Assembly (NCBI GenBank): GCA_030840185.1
Contig: JAUZFY010000167.1
Span: 1-7,178, forward strand
DNA length: 7,178 nt
Direction of reading: 5' to 3'
DNA from: Microbacteriaceae bacterium
Lineage (GTDB): Bacteria > Actinomycetota > Actinomycetes > Actinomycetales > Microbacteriaceae
Shown here: one piece after another, positions 6,878-7,178 of the stretch
Numbering within the stretch: position 1 is the stretch's first letter
How the letters are laid out: the number at the start of each line of letters is the position of its first letter
The notes under the pieces: generated by a model
Database searches by the model: none
The model's input: the letters and a program-made list of their open reading frames with translations, nothing else
What the model was told of the DNA's origin: nothing
Made by a program: the position numbers and the translations under genes

Positions 6878-6898
6878 CTTGAGCCGTGTCGACTCAAG
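6878..6898 (-). promoter_or_regulatory. HAIR operator (HspR binding site) of clpB
   Basis: The minus strand reads CTTGAGT, seven bases (CGACACG), then GCTCAAG. The established HspR-associated inverted repeat is CTTGAGT-N7-ACTCAAG, so 13 of 14 specified bases match with exact spacing. It sits between the -10 element and the ribosome site of clpB, where repressor binding would block initiation. In Actinobacteria HspR, with DnaK as co-repressor, controls dnaK and clpB operons. The repressor gene itself is not in this window. Confidence 0.88.
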
Positions 6899-6925
6899 TT
6901 TACGGGTAACGTGAGGTCAGTTCAA
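6897..6925 (-). promoter_or_regulatory. Probable clpB promoter (-35 TTGAAC, 17 bp, -10 TAAACT)
   Basis: On the minus strand TTGAAC (6920-6925) is followed by a 17-bp spacer and TAAACT (6897-6902), a housekeeping-sigma arrangement. The predicted transcription start, about 7 nt downstream, falls inside the HAIR box, and the -10 overlaps the box by two bases. The -35 is made of the last two sense codons (Leu-Asn) of the upstream methyltransferase gene. Confidence 0.65.
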
Positions 6926-7178
6926 GCGCCGCGAGACGGTCACCGTGAACTTGTCGTCCCGTACCACCTCGAGGGTCCTGCCGACGACCCGCTGAAGCGT
7001 CGGACGGTAGGAGAGGTGGGAGTTGTAGACCGTCCACAATTCGCCGCCGGGCCGCAGAACACGCGCGGCATCGCGGAACAGCTTGGTCGCGAGGCCGCTG
7101 TGCACCGTGGCGCCGACGTGGAACGGAGGGTTCAGCACGACGAGGTCGGCGCTCTGATCGGGCTGGCGGGAGAGACCG
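6917..7178 (-). CDS. C-terminal part of an RsmC/RlmG-like class I methyltransferase (partial)
   Basis: The open frame enters from the right edge and runs 86 codons to a TGA at 6917-6919; the true start lies outside. It shows the SAM-dependent small-methyltransferase signature: an acidic strand SADLVVLNPPFH with the catalytic NPPF motif characteristic of N-methylation of a base exocyclic amine, then a helix, the LRPGGELWTVYNSHLSY strand-turn, and a closing strand KFTVTVSRR. NPPFH followed by GGEL, N-H-L-x-Y and a final F-V/T strand is the pattern of RsmC (16S G1207) and RlmG (23S G1835) 2-N-guanine methyltransferases. I infer an rRNA methyltransferase, but which of the two cannot be decided from the C-terminus. 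It lies 57 nt upstream of clpB in the same direction, and clpB's promoter begins inside its end. Confidence 0.85.
   Translation of the reverse strand, partial: GLSRQPDQSADLVVLNPPFHVGATVHSGLATKLFRDAARVLRPGGELWTVYNSHLSYRPTLQRVVGRTLEVVRDDKFTVTVSRRLN

Overview
The window is ordinary chromosomal DNA from a high-GC actinobacterium, most likely a member of the Microbacteriaceae. This rests on three things. The DNA is GC-rich with GC-ending codons throughout. A HAIR-type operator (the HspR heat-shock repressor site typical of Actinobacteria) lies in front of clpB. A GGTCGAGTAG...CGTATCGAGACC intergenic repeat is present of a kind I associate, from memory, with Microbacteriaceae genomes. No phage, IS, CRISPR, tRNA or rRNA gene is visible.

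Layout, left to right. The plus strand carries the 3' end of an unrecognised gene (2-205) and then a complete PLP-dependent low-specificity threonine aldolase (282-1358). Between this gene and the next lies a short convergent gap filled by three copies of a palindromic repeat (1348-1471). The first copy contains the aldolase stop codon. Everything to the right is on the minus strand. In transcription order it is: the 3' end of an RsmC/RlmG-like methyltransferase (6917-7178), the disaggregase clpB (4709-6859), a membrane acyltransferase fused to an extracellular SGNH domain (2578-4653), and a zinc-dependent, TbADH-like alcohol dehydrogenase (1492-2541). No gene-free stretch reaches 300 bases; the longest is the 133-base convergent gap at 1359-1491.

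The best-supported regulation is at clpB. A sigma70-type promoter (TTGAAC, 17 bp, TAAACT) is followed and overlapped by a 13/14-match HAIR box, then by an AGAAAGG ribosome site 7 nt before the ATG. This fixes the clpB start and shows that the protein is natively short (716 aa): it lacks the usual ClpB N-terminal domain but keeps both AAA+ modules and the full middle domain. The acyltransferase and alcohol dehydrogenase follow clpB closely (55 and 36 nt gaps). They could receive heat-shock read-through, although each also has a TANNNT -10-like site just upstream of its ATG.

I did not find a convincing undescribed system. The items most worth a second look are the repeat cluster that supplies a gene's stop codon, the N-domain-less ClpB under HspR-type control, and the acyltransferase whose ten cysteines all lie in the extracellular half.
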